This document shows, piece by piece, positions 1 through 5,524 of a stretch of DNA of 8,570 nt. Source of the DNA: Desulfobacterales bacterium (GTDB lineage Bacteria; Desulfobacterota; DSM-4660; Desulfatiglandales; Desulfatiglandaceae); the NCBI GenBank assembly GCA_027061865.1, contig JAMOVZ010000293.1, positions 1 to 8,570 of the forward strand, read 5' to 3'. The notes under the pieces were generated by a model. That model did not search any database. It saw only the letters and a program-made list of their open reading frames with translations, and was not told the origin of the DNA. The stretch's first letter is position 1. Every line of letters begins with the position of its first letter. A program made the translations under genes and the position numbers.

Positions 1-11
1 GGGCGAAGGGG

Positions 12-40
12 TTGTCAACCACCCTAAAATGTCCTAATGT
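12..40 (+). promoter_or_regulatory. Candidate sigma-70-type promoter for the rightward operon
   Basis: TTGTCA at 12-17 matches the -35 consensus at five of six bases. After a 17-base spacer, TAATGT at 35-40 matches the -10 consensus at only three of six. Transcription would start near 47 and leave a short leader before the ATG at 71. The -35 box sits inside an 11-base odd palindrome at 10-20 (GGTTG-T-CAACC), which could be an operator or chance. The -10 match is poor, so this is a weak prediction. Confidence 0.25.
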
Positions 41-70
41 GCGCCCAAAATCCAAAATCCATGGTGTGTT

Positions 71-901
71 ATGTCACAAGCCCCTTATCGAAAACTTTAT
101 ATTTACCAAATAGAAGGGATCCTGACTTCCGAAGAAGAACAAGGCCTGGGCCGCCACTTTTTAGGCAATTGGGTGGAGGACAATTACTCTTTTTTATTTT
201 TCACCGAGCCCTCGAAAGAGGCTGTCGATGAGTTAATAACAAACTCACCCTCCCTTAGGCTCCTGGAAGATTATGAGTTCACTTATGAGGATTGGCAAGG
301 GGGGGAGATGGAGCCCATGGAGGTAGGACAATTCTTAATTGTCCCTTCGTGGCACAAGGGCGAGATAAGAGGAGGCAGAATCAAGGTTGTTCTTGATCCA
401 GGCGTGGTATTCGGAAGCGGCCTCCATCCCACCACTAGAGATTGCTTGAAGGCCCTGGATTGGCTTTTCCAGAGGACTCAGCTAGATACCGTGATAGACC
501 TTGGCACTGGCAGCGGGGTTCTGGCGATAGCGGCGGCCCTGAGAGGGGCAAAAAAGGTTCTGGCCGTTGACCTCAATCCCCTTTGTGTGAAAACCGCAAA
601 AAGAAATGTGATACTTAACTCAGTTGAGGACACCGTGGATGTTGTGGAGGGTGATGCCCTGGAGCATATGTATGAAGGGGCAGCCCTTGCATTGGCAAAT
701 ATACATTATGATGTGGTAAAGACATTGCTTGAAAGAGAGGAATTCTACACCAGGCCGTGGATAGTCCTATCAGGTCTCATGCGCTCACAATGGAAGGAGG
801 TAAGAGCCAGGCTGGGATTTCTGGGGATGAGGATTTACAAGGAATGGGATCACCAAATGACCTGGTTTACCATTCTGTGTGGCAACCAAAAGGAAGAATA
901 G
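71..901 (+). CDS. prmA: PrmA-type ribosomal protein L11 methyltransferase
   Basis: This is a class I SAM-dependent methyltransferase of the PrmA family, which methylates ribosomal protein L11 in the cytoplasm. The family hallmark (DPG-FG-G-HPTT) is at residues 109-122. It is followed by the SAM-binding glycine loop VIDLGTGSG at 141-149 and the acidic residue D167 after the second strand. At 276 residues it is slightly shorter than E. coli PrmA (293). The N-terminal ~90 residues fit the small substrate-recognition domain but are poorly conserved. The ATG at 71 is the only ATG in frame after an upstream stop at 35-37, though no good Shine-Dalgarno precedes it. The usual NILA motif reads NIHY at 210-213, so the substrate could differ from L11. 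It is the first gene of a tight operon. Confidence 0.85.
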   Translation: MSQAPYRKLYIYQIEGILTSEEEQGLGRHFLGNWVEDNYSFLFFTEPSKEAVDELITNSPSLRLLEDYEFTYEDWQGGEMEPMEVGQFLIVPSWHKGEIRGGRIKVVLDPGVVFGSGLHPTTRDCLKALDWLFQRTQLDTVIDLGTGSGVLAIAAALRGAKKVLAVDLNPLCVKTAKRNVILNSVEDTVDVVEGDALEHMYEGAALALANIHYDVVKTLLEREEFYTRPWIVLSGLMRSQWKEVRARLGFLGMRIYKEWDHQMTWFTILCGNQKEE

Positions 902-905
902 GAGA
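900..905 (+). promoter_or_regulatory. Ribosome binding site that sets the thioesterase start
   Basis: AGGAGA lies just before the ATG at 909 and overlaps the TAG stop of the methyltransferase gene (899-901). It supports 909 over the in-frame GTG at 879, which has no such site and lies inside the upstream gene. The overlap suggests translational coupling. Confidence 0.6.
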
Positions 906-908
906 AGC

Positions 909-1418
909 ATGGAGGACATTTCAGAGGATAAAATTCCCCTAGCCAAGATAGAAGGCTACAATTGTTTTGCCTGTGGAACCGCAAACCCGATTGGCCTTAG
1001 GCTCTCCTTTTACCGTCAAGGAAGGTATGTATGTTCTGATGTGACACTGGGAAAATATCATGCAGGTTGGGAGAACATGGCCCACGGAGGAATAATTTCC
1101 ACACTCCTTGATGAGGTCATGTCTTGGACAATCATATATTTCCTCAGAGTTTTTTTTGTGACCAGAAAAATGGAGGTGAAATACATCAGGCCGGTACCCC
1201 TGGGAAAGCCACTGGTAGTGCGGGGGACAATTGTTCGATCTGACGAGAAGGAAGTCAAGGCAAAGGCCGAGATCATCGGAAACTCTCACAAGATTCTAGC
1301 AAGGGCTTTAGGCGATTTCGTGCTTGTTCCAAAAGAGCGGTTGAGCACGGTTCCTGAAAAGTTGAAGAAAGATATGGAAAGATTGTTCAAAATGCTGGAA
1401 AAGCCCATGGTCAGATAG
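909..1418 (+). CDS. PaaI-like hotdog-fold thioesterase
   Basis: The 169-residue protein is a single hotdog domain of the 4HBT/PaaI thioesterase superfamily, which hydrolyses acyl-CoA or related thioesters. Visible signatures are the N-terminal CFACG-NP-GL stretch at residues 19-30, common in this subgroup; the helix-capping HGGI at 59-62, followed by the acidic pair D68-E69; and the strand YIRPVPLG at 92-99. The segment 70-84 is hydrophobic, as expected for the central hotdog helix, and is not a convincing membrane span. The ATG at 909 was chosen for its AGGAG site seven bases after the preceding stop; a GTG at 879 would add ten residues. The acyl substrate cannot be told from sequence. The neighbouring alpha/beta hydrolase hints at a shared hydrolytic or detoxifying role, but this is inference. 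Confidence 0.85.
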   Translation: MEDISEDKIPLAKIEGYNCFACGTANPIGLRLSFYRQGRYVCSDVTLGKYHAGWENMAHGGIISTLLDEVMSWTIIYFLRVFFVTRKMEVKYIRPVPLGKPLVVRGTIVRSDEKEVKAKAEIIGNSHKILARALGDFVLVPKERLSTVPEKLKKDMERLFKMLEKPMVR

Positions 1419-1436
1419 GAGGCAAGAGGGGAGGGC

Positions 1437-2057
1437 ATGAAGGAGAGAAAGGTTTTCTTCCGCAGTGAAGATTACAGACTGGAAGGGATGCTCTATGAAG
1501 GGGGTGAGTTAGGATCAATTGTGACGCATCCTCATCCCCTTTATGGCGGCAACATGTATAACAATGTGGTGGAAGCCATGGTAAAAGCCTATCAAGATGC
1601 TGGCCACACTACCCTTAGGTTCAATTTCAGGGGTGTGGGTGAGAGTGAAGGGAGGCATGAAGGGGGAGAGGGAGAGCAAGGGGACGTGGAGGCTGCCATC
1701 CAATTTTTGAGGGAGGAGCTTGGCATATCCGACCTCCACCTTGCAGGATACTCGTTCGGCGCTTGGGTCAATGCCATGGGCATTGAAAAATACGTGGGGG
1801 TTCGGACATTTGTAATGGTCTCTCCACCTGTTGCCTTCCTTGATCACTCCTTTGTTGGGCCGGAGCCCAGGGTTGGGCTTGTGATAACCGGGAGCAAAGA
1901 TGAGATAGCTCCCCCTGCCCTGGTCAAAGACCTGGTGGATAGATGGAATCCCCAGGCACGCTTTTATATTATCGAGGGTGCTGACCACTTTTACTGGGGC
2001 ATGGAACAGGAATTGATGAGGCTCTTACATGAGTTCATCAGTGGAAAAAAGGATTAA
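1437..2057 (+). CDS. Alpha/beta hydrolase, COG2945-like
   Basis: This 206-residue single-domain alpha/beta hydrolase probably acts in the cytoplasm, as no signal peptide is visible. The oxyanion-region motif HPHPLYGG is at residues 31-38, with RFNFRGVGES at 61-70. The nucleophile elbow GYSFG (104-108) carries Ser106. The other triad members are most likely D155 in GSKDE and H184 in GADHF. This pattern and the small size match the COG2945 group of short esterase/dienelactone-hydrolase-like proteins, whose physiological substrates are mostly unknown. A purine-rich GGGAGG sits just upstream of the ATG. The gene starts 18 bases after the thioesterase and overlaps the following queG by 29 bases, so co-transcription and coupled translation are likely. 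Confidence 0.87.
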   Translation: MKERKVFFRSEDYRLEGMLYEGGELGSIVTHPHPLYGGNMYNNVVEAMVKAYQDAGHTTLRFNFRGVGESEGRHEGGEGEQGDVEAAIQFLREELGISDLHLAGYSFGAWVNAMGIEKYVGVRTFVMVSPPVAFLDHSFVGPEPRVGLVITGSKDEIAPPALVKDLVDRWNPQARFYIIEGADHFYWGMEQELMRLLHEFISGKKD

Positions 2058-2934
2058 GGAGGAGGCTCAAAGACTGGGATTTTCTGCCTGTGGAATAACC
2101 ACCCCTGATCCCGCCCCTTTCTTCGACGAGTTCCTTTCCTGGATCAAGGATGGGAGGCATGCAGATATGGACTGGCTGGAAAGGGGTGTGACAGCCAGGG
2201 CTGACCCTTCCCGGCTCTTGAAGGGATGCAAGTCAATCATATGCTTGGCCTATCCCTATTCAACTCAAAAGCCCGCAACCCCTGATGGTTTTACAACGGC
2301 CCGTTTCACCGAAGGGCTCACGGAAGACTATCATTCCCGCCTCAAGCGCCTGGCATCGCCTATAGTAAATATTATCCAAAAGGCATTCCCAGAGAGCAAG
2401 AGCAGGGTGTGCGTTGATTCTGCCCCCTTGCTGGAACGGCCATATGCTCTAAAGGCTGGTATTGGATTTATAGGCAAGAATAATATGTTGATCGTTCCTG
2501 GCCATGGCTCCTTTTGCTACTTGGTTGAGGTCTTGACCACTGCCCCCCTGGAGGCTGGAACAGAAAAAGCCGTCCATGAAGGTTGTGGAGACTGTGACCA
2601 GTGCCTGAAGGCCTGTCCCACCGGGGCGCTGAGTGCCCCTTTTCTCTTAGACTCGAGGCATTGCCTCTCATACCTCACCATAGAGTCCCGGAATCCCCTT
2701 CCTCCATCTGCGGGCCAGAAGATGAATAGGTGTTTTTTTGGGTGCGATGCATGCCAAGAAGCTTGTCCAAGGAATAGGGATATTACGCAAACCCGTGTTT
2801 GTCTTCCTTCTATTCAAGAAATCCTTAAGATGGAGGAGCAAGAATTCAGAAGCCGTTTTCAAAAGACAGTGTTTTGGAGGACAGGGGTGGAGAAACTCAA
2901 GTCAAATATATTGGCAGCCATGGGAATGGAATAG
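2029..2934 (+). CDS. queG: Epoxyqueuosine reductase QueG
   Basis: QueG is a cobalamin- and iron-sulfur-dependent enzyme that reduces epoxyqueuosine to queuosine at the wobble position of GUN-anticodon tRNAs, the last step of queuosine synthesis. Family features include MDWLERG-ARADP (47-60), AR-TEG-DYH (91-102), and VDSAPLLER (129-137) with the likely catalytic D130, followed by KAGIGFIGKN (142-151). Cysteines for two [4Fe-4S] clusters lie at C186-C189-C192-C196 (CPTGA) and C239-C242-C246, with C212 in the conserved HCLSYLTIE. It has 301 residues, shorter than E. coli QueG (379) but similar to many short orthologues that lack the C-terminal HEAT-like extension. The usual CPWN after cluster two reads CPRN. 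The start overlaps the hydrolase gene by 29 bases. No other queuosine gene is in the window. Confidence 0.88.
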   Translation: MSSSVEKRIKEEAQRLGFSACGITTPDPAPFFDEFLSWIKDGRHADMDWLERGVTARADPSRLLKGCKSIICLAYPYSTQKPATPDGFTTARFTEGLTEDYHSRLKRLASPIVNIIQKAFPESKSRVCVDSAPLLERPYALKAGIGFIGKNNMLIVPGHGSFCYLVEVLTTAPLEAGTEKAVHEGCGDCDQCLKACPTGALSAPFLLDSRHCLSYLTIESRNPLPPSAGQKMNRCFFGCDACQEACPRNRDITQTRVCLPSIQEILKMEEQEFRSRFQKTVFWRTGVEKLKSNILAAMGME

Positions 2935-3017
2935 CGCTTTTTTTCTTGTATTTTTTTCCGCAATAAAGTAAATCTTCAACAAATGTAGCCAATTAACTGG
3001 AATGCAGCTTGCCTTTT

Positions 3018-3023
3018 AAGGTG
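3018..3023 (+). promoter_or_regulatory. Ribosome binding site that sets the HNH gene start
   Basis: AAGGTG is followed after six bases by the ATG at 3030. This favours 3030 over the in-frame TTG at 3009 and GTG at 3021, which have no good site. The resulting N-terminus also begins where the family's usual LLLN-TYEPL opening lies. Confidence 0.55.
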
Positions 3024-3029
3024 TGGGCC

Positions 3030-3554
3030 ATGGAAAATGTCCTCCTTTTGAACATCACCTACGAGCCACTCAGGATCATCAATTGGAAAAAGGCCGTCAC
3101 GCTCCTCCTGCTGGGTAAGGTGGAGGTGCTGGAGGAGTATGGGAGGGAGATTCGCGCCGTGAGTTTTTCCATAAGGCTGCCCTCAGTTGTGAGGCTCCTT
3201 CGCATGGTCAAGTATCCAAAAAGTGAGGTGAAGTTCTCACGCCAGAACATTTATGCCAGGGATAAGTACCGCTGCCAGTATTGCGGGGAGAGGTATCCCT
3301 CTGAAGAGCTGACCTATGACCATGTTATACCTAGGTCCAGGGGTGGCAAGACCGAGTGGACCAACATCGTCACCTGCTGCGTGGATTGCAATCGGAAGAA
3401 AGGGGGGCGGACACCCAAGGAGGCAGGTATGAAGCTTGTGCGGAAGCCCACCAAACCCACCTGGATGCCTGCCCTTCGGATCACCATTGGGTTCAGGGAG
3501 GTGCCCCAGTGCTGGCGGGACTACCTCTATTGGAATGTAGAATTGGTCGAATAG
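3030..3554 (+). CDS. Stand-alone HNH endonuclease
   Basis: The 174-residue protein opens with VLLLNITYEPLRIINWKKAV, typical of a widespread family of small HNH proteins (COG1403/McrA-like) in which an N-terminal module precedes the nuclease. The HNH domain spans about residues 78-128. C82-C85 and C117-C120 form the zinc-binding pairs. D97-H98 in YDHVIPRSRGG provides the catalytic histidine, and N112 in WTNIV is the central asparagine. All key residues are present, so a metal-dependent DNA nuclease is expected. The family's role in the cell is not established, and no restriction methylase, phage or toxin gene lies beside it. It sits about 95 bases after queG, past two T-rich runs, so it may have its own promoter. 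It ends five bases from the convergent HIT gene. Confidence 0.88.
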   Translation: MENVLLLNITYEPLRIINWKKAVTLLLLGKVEVLEEYGREIRAVSFSIRLPSVVRLLRMVKYPKSEVKFSRQNIYARDKYRCQYCGERYPSEELTYDHVIPRSRGGKTEWTNIVTCCVDCNRKKGGRTPKEAGMKLVRKPTKPTWMPALRITIGFREVPQCWRDYLYWNVELVE

Positions 3555-3559
3555 GGGGG

Positions 3560-3982
3560 TTACTGCCTTATTGCCCCTGAAATCTTCTTGGCTGTCTCTT
3601 CGATTGCCTTCATGTCTCCGGGCTTAAGCTCCCATCCTGACACAGGAAGTTCTGGGTCTTCCTTTCTCCTGGGGATCAGGTGCAGGTGGTAGTGCATCAC
3701 GACCTGGTTTGCCCCTTTGCCGTTCAACTGAAGGCAGGCAACGCCTATCGGCTCAAGTGCCTCTTTGATTCCCTGGATAATCACCTTTGAGGCAAGGGCT
3801 ACGGCCGTAAGGTCTTCAGGGGAGATTTCATAAAGGTTTTCCGCATGGGCCTTGGGAATTACCAAGGTATGCCCCGGGTTGATGGGATTGATGTCAGCAA
3901 AGGCCAGGACCTTGTCATTTTCATAAATCTTGAAACATGGTATTTCGCCCTTCACTATCTTACAAAAAATACAATCTTCCAT
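3560..3982 (-). CDS. HIT-family (HinT-like) nucleotide hydrolase
   Basis: This 140-residue histidine-triad protein hydrolyses nucleotide phosphoramidates or related adenylylated compounds. The triad H97-Y-H99-L-H101 in HYHLHLIPRR is intact, with H99 as the expected nucleophile. C4 and C7 of DCIFCKI form half of the zinc site common in bacterial HinT proteins. The substrate-binding strand NPGHTLVIPK is at 35-44 and DINP at 30-33. Length and layout match HinT-branch HIT proteins, with a short tail beyond the triad (about residues 105-140). The start is preceded by a G-rich AAGGGGGG stretch. The upstream reading frame ends 23 bases before this start, so the gene is probably the last of the leftward operon. 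The true substrate is not deducible from sequence. Confidence 0.93.
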   Translation of the reverse strand: MEDCIFCKIVKGEIPCFKIYENDKVLAFADINPINPGHTLVIPKAHAENLYEISPEDLTAVALASKVIIQGIKEALEPIGVACLQLNGKGANQVVMHYHLHLIPRRKEDPELPVSGWELKPGDMKAIEETAKKISGAIRQ

Positions 3983-4005
3983 AGTAGCCCCCTTTATTCG
4001 TGGTC

Positions 4006-4311
4006 TTACAAACTGTGTTGCTTGAAAACCTCTTCTATCTTTTTCTTTTTATCTTCTGGCGGATCATCCACTCTTTTAAGGTTCATGGCCCTCATCACAT
4101 CAAATGTCCCATCTTCAAAGATCACCGGGATCTGGATCACGTAATCGGGATGTTGGCAGCAGCCTGGGACGAAATAGCGGCCCGGCTTGTGCCCTTCCCT
4201 CAGCACCTTTCGAGCCTTGTCCCAGGTATCCCCTGCGGCCACTATTCCCATAAGGCCGGTAATTAGGGACACATATTCTCCTGGCTCGTAGAGTCTCTTT
4301 TGGGCTCCCAT
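4006..4311 (-). CDS. Small protein of unknown function with a CCxH motif
   Basis: I do not recognise this 101-residue protein. It is charged and probably soluble, with one modestly hydrophobic stretch at residues 13-26 (YVSLITGLMGIVAAG) that is too short and mild for a sure membrane segment. The middle holds GRYFVPGCCQHPDY (44-57), whose C51, C52 and H54 could bind metal or be redox-active. The C-terminus is rich in Lys, Glu and Asp (about 79-98) and likely helical. It is probably a real gene: it fits between the kinase and HIT genes, in the same direction, with small gaps of 56 and 23 bases and no better frame on either strand. The ATG at 4311 is chosen because GAGGA lies seven bases upstream. 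An in-frame ATG at 4341 would add ten residues but lacks such a site. Confidence 0.7.
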   Translation of the reverse strand: MGAQKRLYEPGEYVSLITGLMGIVAAGDTWDKARKVLREGHKPGRYFVPGCCQHPDYVIQIPVIFEDGTFDVMRAMNLKRVDDPPEDKKKKIEEVFKQHSL

Positions 4312-4318
4312 TTTTCTA

Positions 4319-4323
4319 TCCTC
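4319..4323 (-). promoter_or_regulatory. Ribosome binding site that sets the small gene's start
   Basis: On the minus strand GAGGA is followed after seven bases by the ATG at 4311. It supports the 101-residue form over the 111-residue form starting at 4341, whose upstream bases are C-rich with no purine run. Confidence 0.55.
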
Positions 4324-4367
4324 TGCTCTTTTGTTCACCATGAGTAGGCGGGTTGGCGGGAAAAATT

Positions 4368-5423
4368 CTACACATGAGAAGGTGTAATGTCCAATGTAAT
4401 TTGTTCTACCAGTTTGCGGAGGGGGCCCATGGCCCGATGCTCAACTTGCTCCAACAAGGCCCTGAGATTGTCCAAAGCAGGAGGAATGTAAGACTGGAAA
4501 TAGGGCTTGTTCCTACTCTTTGTTAGGTAGGCAAAGGCGCCAAGTATCTGGAGATTTCTCTGTATGGCTAGGTAAGGGTATGTGCGAAGGAGTTCTTCTG
4601 CCAGTGGCCTGTCCAAGCGCCGAAGTCCAGATACATAGTCCTCGAGGAGGCGTGCCTTAAGCGAGTCATGAAGGGCTGCGTAAGGGTCAATGAGGAGGCT
4701 GGCAAGGTCGTAACCTAGGGGTCCAAGCCTTGCCCCTTGCCAATCCAATATGCCGAAACCCGCATCCCTGACCATTATGTTCCGGGACTGAAAATCCCTG
4801 TGCATCAGAAAGGCGGGTTCCGCAGAAGATGCCATTTCTGCAATGAAATAGAAGCTCTTGTCCAGTTCCTTTTTTGGAACAGGGAGGCCCAAATAGTCTT
4901 CAAGGAATGCCTTTACAAAGTAGTCTGATTCAAATTTCAGCATCACCACCTTGTCGTAATGAGTCGTCTGGCATGTCCAGCTGATATCAAGGCCTTCCCG
5001 CCCCTTGACTTGCATTTCCAACAAGAGTTGGATAACCCCTTGGTACAGTTTGTATGGATTATCCGCTGCTTTCATGGCGTTATGCAAAGAAAGCTGGCCA
5101 AAGTCTTCCAGGATGAATAAGCCGCGGGCAAGGTCCCACATATGGATATGGGGGACCGGCAGCCCCTTTTTCTTCAGGTGGCGGCCTATGTGAAGATATG
5201 CATTGTTCTCTTTTTGTGCATAAGGGGTAGTGGGGGGATTTGCCATTGCCACATAGGAGGTTTCACTTCCCGGCAGCCGAATGCGGAAAAAGGCCCTGGT
5301 GGAGCCATCTGCTGGAACGGGAAAAATTTCTGCTTTATCCGGCTCCTCTTTTCTGCCTTTCAGAAAGGAGTGCACGAACTCCTCTACACTTGATGATATA
5401 TCTGGAGCTTGAATTTTTCCCAT
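4368..5423 (-). CDS. AmgK-like anomeric sugar kinase / aminoglycoside phosphotransferase-fold kinase (COG3178)
   Basis: The 351-residue protein has the aminoglycoside-phosphotransferase kinase fold. Early ADGSTRAFFRI (38-48) matches the D-S-RRYFR region of COG3178 proteins such as AmgK, the N-acetylmuramate/N-acetylglucosamine 1-kinase of cell-wall recycling. LFILEDFG (102-109) is the hinge region. The catalytic loop HRDFQSRN (208-215) holds D210 and N215. ILDWQGARLGPLGYDL (225-240) holds the metal-binding D227, and ASLLIDPY (241-248) completes the family signature. AmgK is usually next to the uridylyltransferase MurU, which is absent here, so the sugar substrate is uncertain. The ATG at 5423 is the first usable start, but the nearest purine-rich site (AAAGGA) is about 15 bases away inside a hairpin arm. 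A GTG at residue 17 is a less likely alternative. It follows glnD by 101 bases. Confidence 0.82.
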   Translation of the reverse strand: MGKIQAPDISSSVEEFVHSFLKGRKEEPDKAEIFPVPADGSTRAFFRIRLPGSETSYVAMANPPTTPYAQKENNAYLHIGRHLKKKGLPVPHIHMWDLARGLFILEDFGQLSLHNAMKAADNPYKLYQGVIQLLLEMQVKGREGLDISWTCQTTHYDKVVMLKFESDYFVKAFLEDYLGLPVPKKELDKSFYFIAEMASSAEPAFLMHRDFQSRNIMVRDAGFGILDWQGARLGPLGYDLASLLIDPYAALHDSLKARLLEDYVSGLRRLDRPLAEELLRTYPYLAIQRNLQILGAFAYLTKSRNKPYFQSYIPPALDNLRALLEQVEHRAMGPLRKLVEQITLDITPSHV

Positions 5424-5424
5424 A

Positions 5425-5446
5425 AAAAAGGTTTTGTATCCTTTTT
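5425..5446 (-). promoter_or_regulatory. A/T-rich hairpin abutting the kinase start codon
   Basis: AAAAAGG (5446-5440) and CCTTTTT (5431-5425) can form a seven-pair stem with an eight-base loop, followed on the minus strand by one more T and then the ATG at 5423. The only Shine-Dalgarno-like motif (AAAGGA, 5444-5439) lies mostly in the 5' arm. It could act as a weak terminator or attenuator, or mask the ribosome site. Only two pairs are G-C, so stability is low. Confidence 0.3.
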
Positions 5447-5448
5447 GC

Positions 5449-5485
5449 TCCGCCTTGCCTGTGGGCGGAAAGGGTGTGAAACCCT
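5449..5485. repeat. Two adjacent inverted repeats in the glnD-kinase spacer
   Basis: TCCGCC (5449-5454) pairs with GGCGGA (5464-5469) across a nine-base loop. Directly beside it, AGGGT (5471-5475) pairs with ACCCT (5481-5485) across a five-base loop. With the A/T-rich hairpin at 5425-5446 these fill most of the 101-base spacer between glnD and the kinase gene. No U-run follows either of them, so neither is a standard intrinsic terminator. They could be a structured leader, a processing site or a binding site. I do not match them to a known riboswitch. Confidence 0.45.
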
Positions 5486-5524
5486 GCGCTTTGACAGAGA
5501 AGTTCCGTTGCTGGTATTTTTTAA

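Noticed and set aside
1515..1988. Leftward open frame of 157 codons opposite the alpha/beta hydrolase
   Set aside because: The forward frame carries a complete catalytic triad and family motifs; the reverse frame has none.
2935..3029. T-rich runs (2938-2944 and 2951-2957) after queG, considered as an intrinsic terminator or an HNH promoter
   Set aside because: No convincing GC-rich stem precedes the T-runs (only the self-palindrome AGCGCT), and no good -35/-10 pair is visible.
3553..3578. AGGGG...CCCCT inverted repeat across the convergent gene ends
   Set aside because: Only five pairs with a loop of about 16 bases and no U-run; not a supportable terminator.
4344..4371. CCCGCC-AA-CCCGCC direct repeat flanked by GTAG/CTAC between the kinase stop and the small gene
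   Set aside because: Too short and without a U-run; probably chance.
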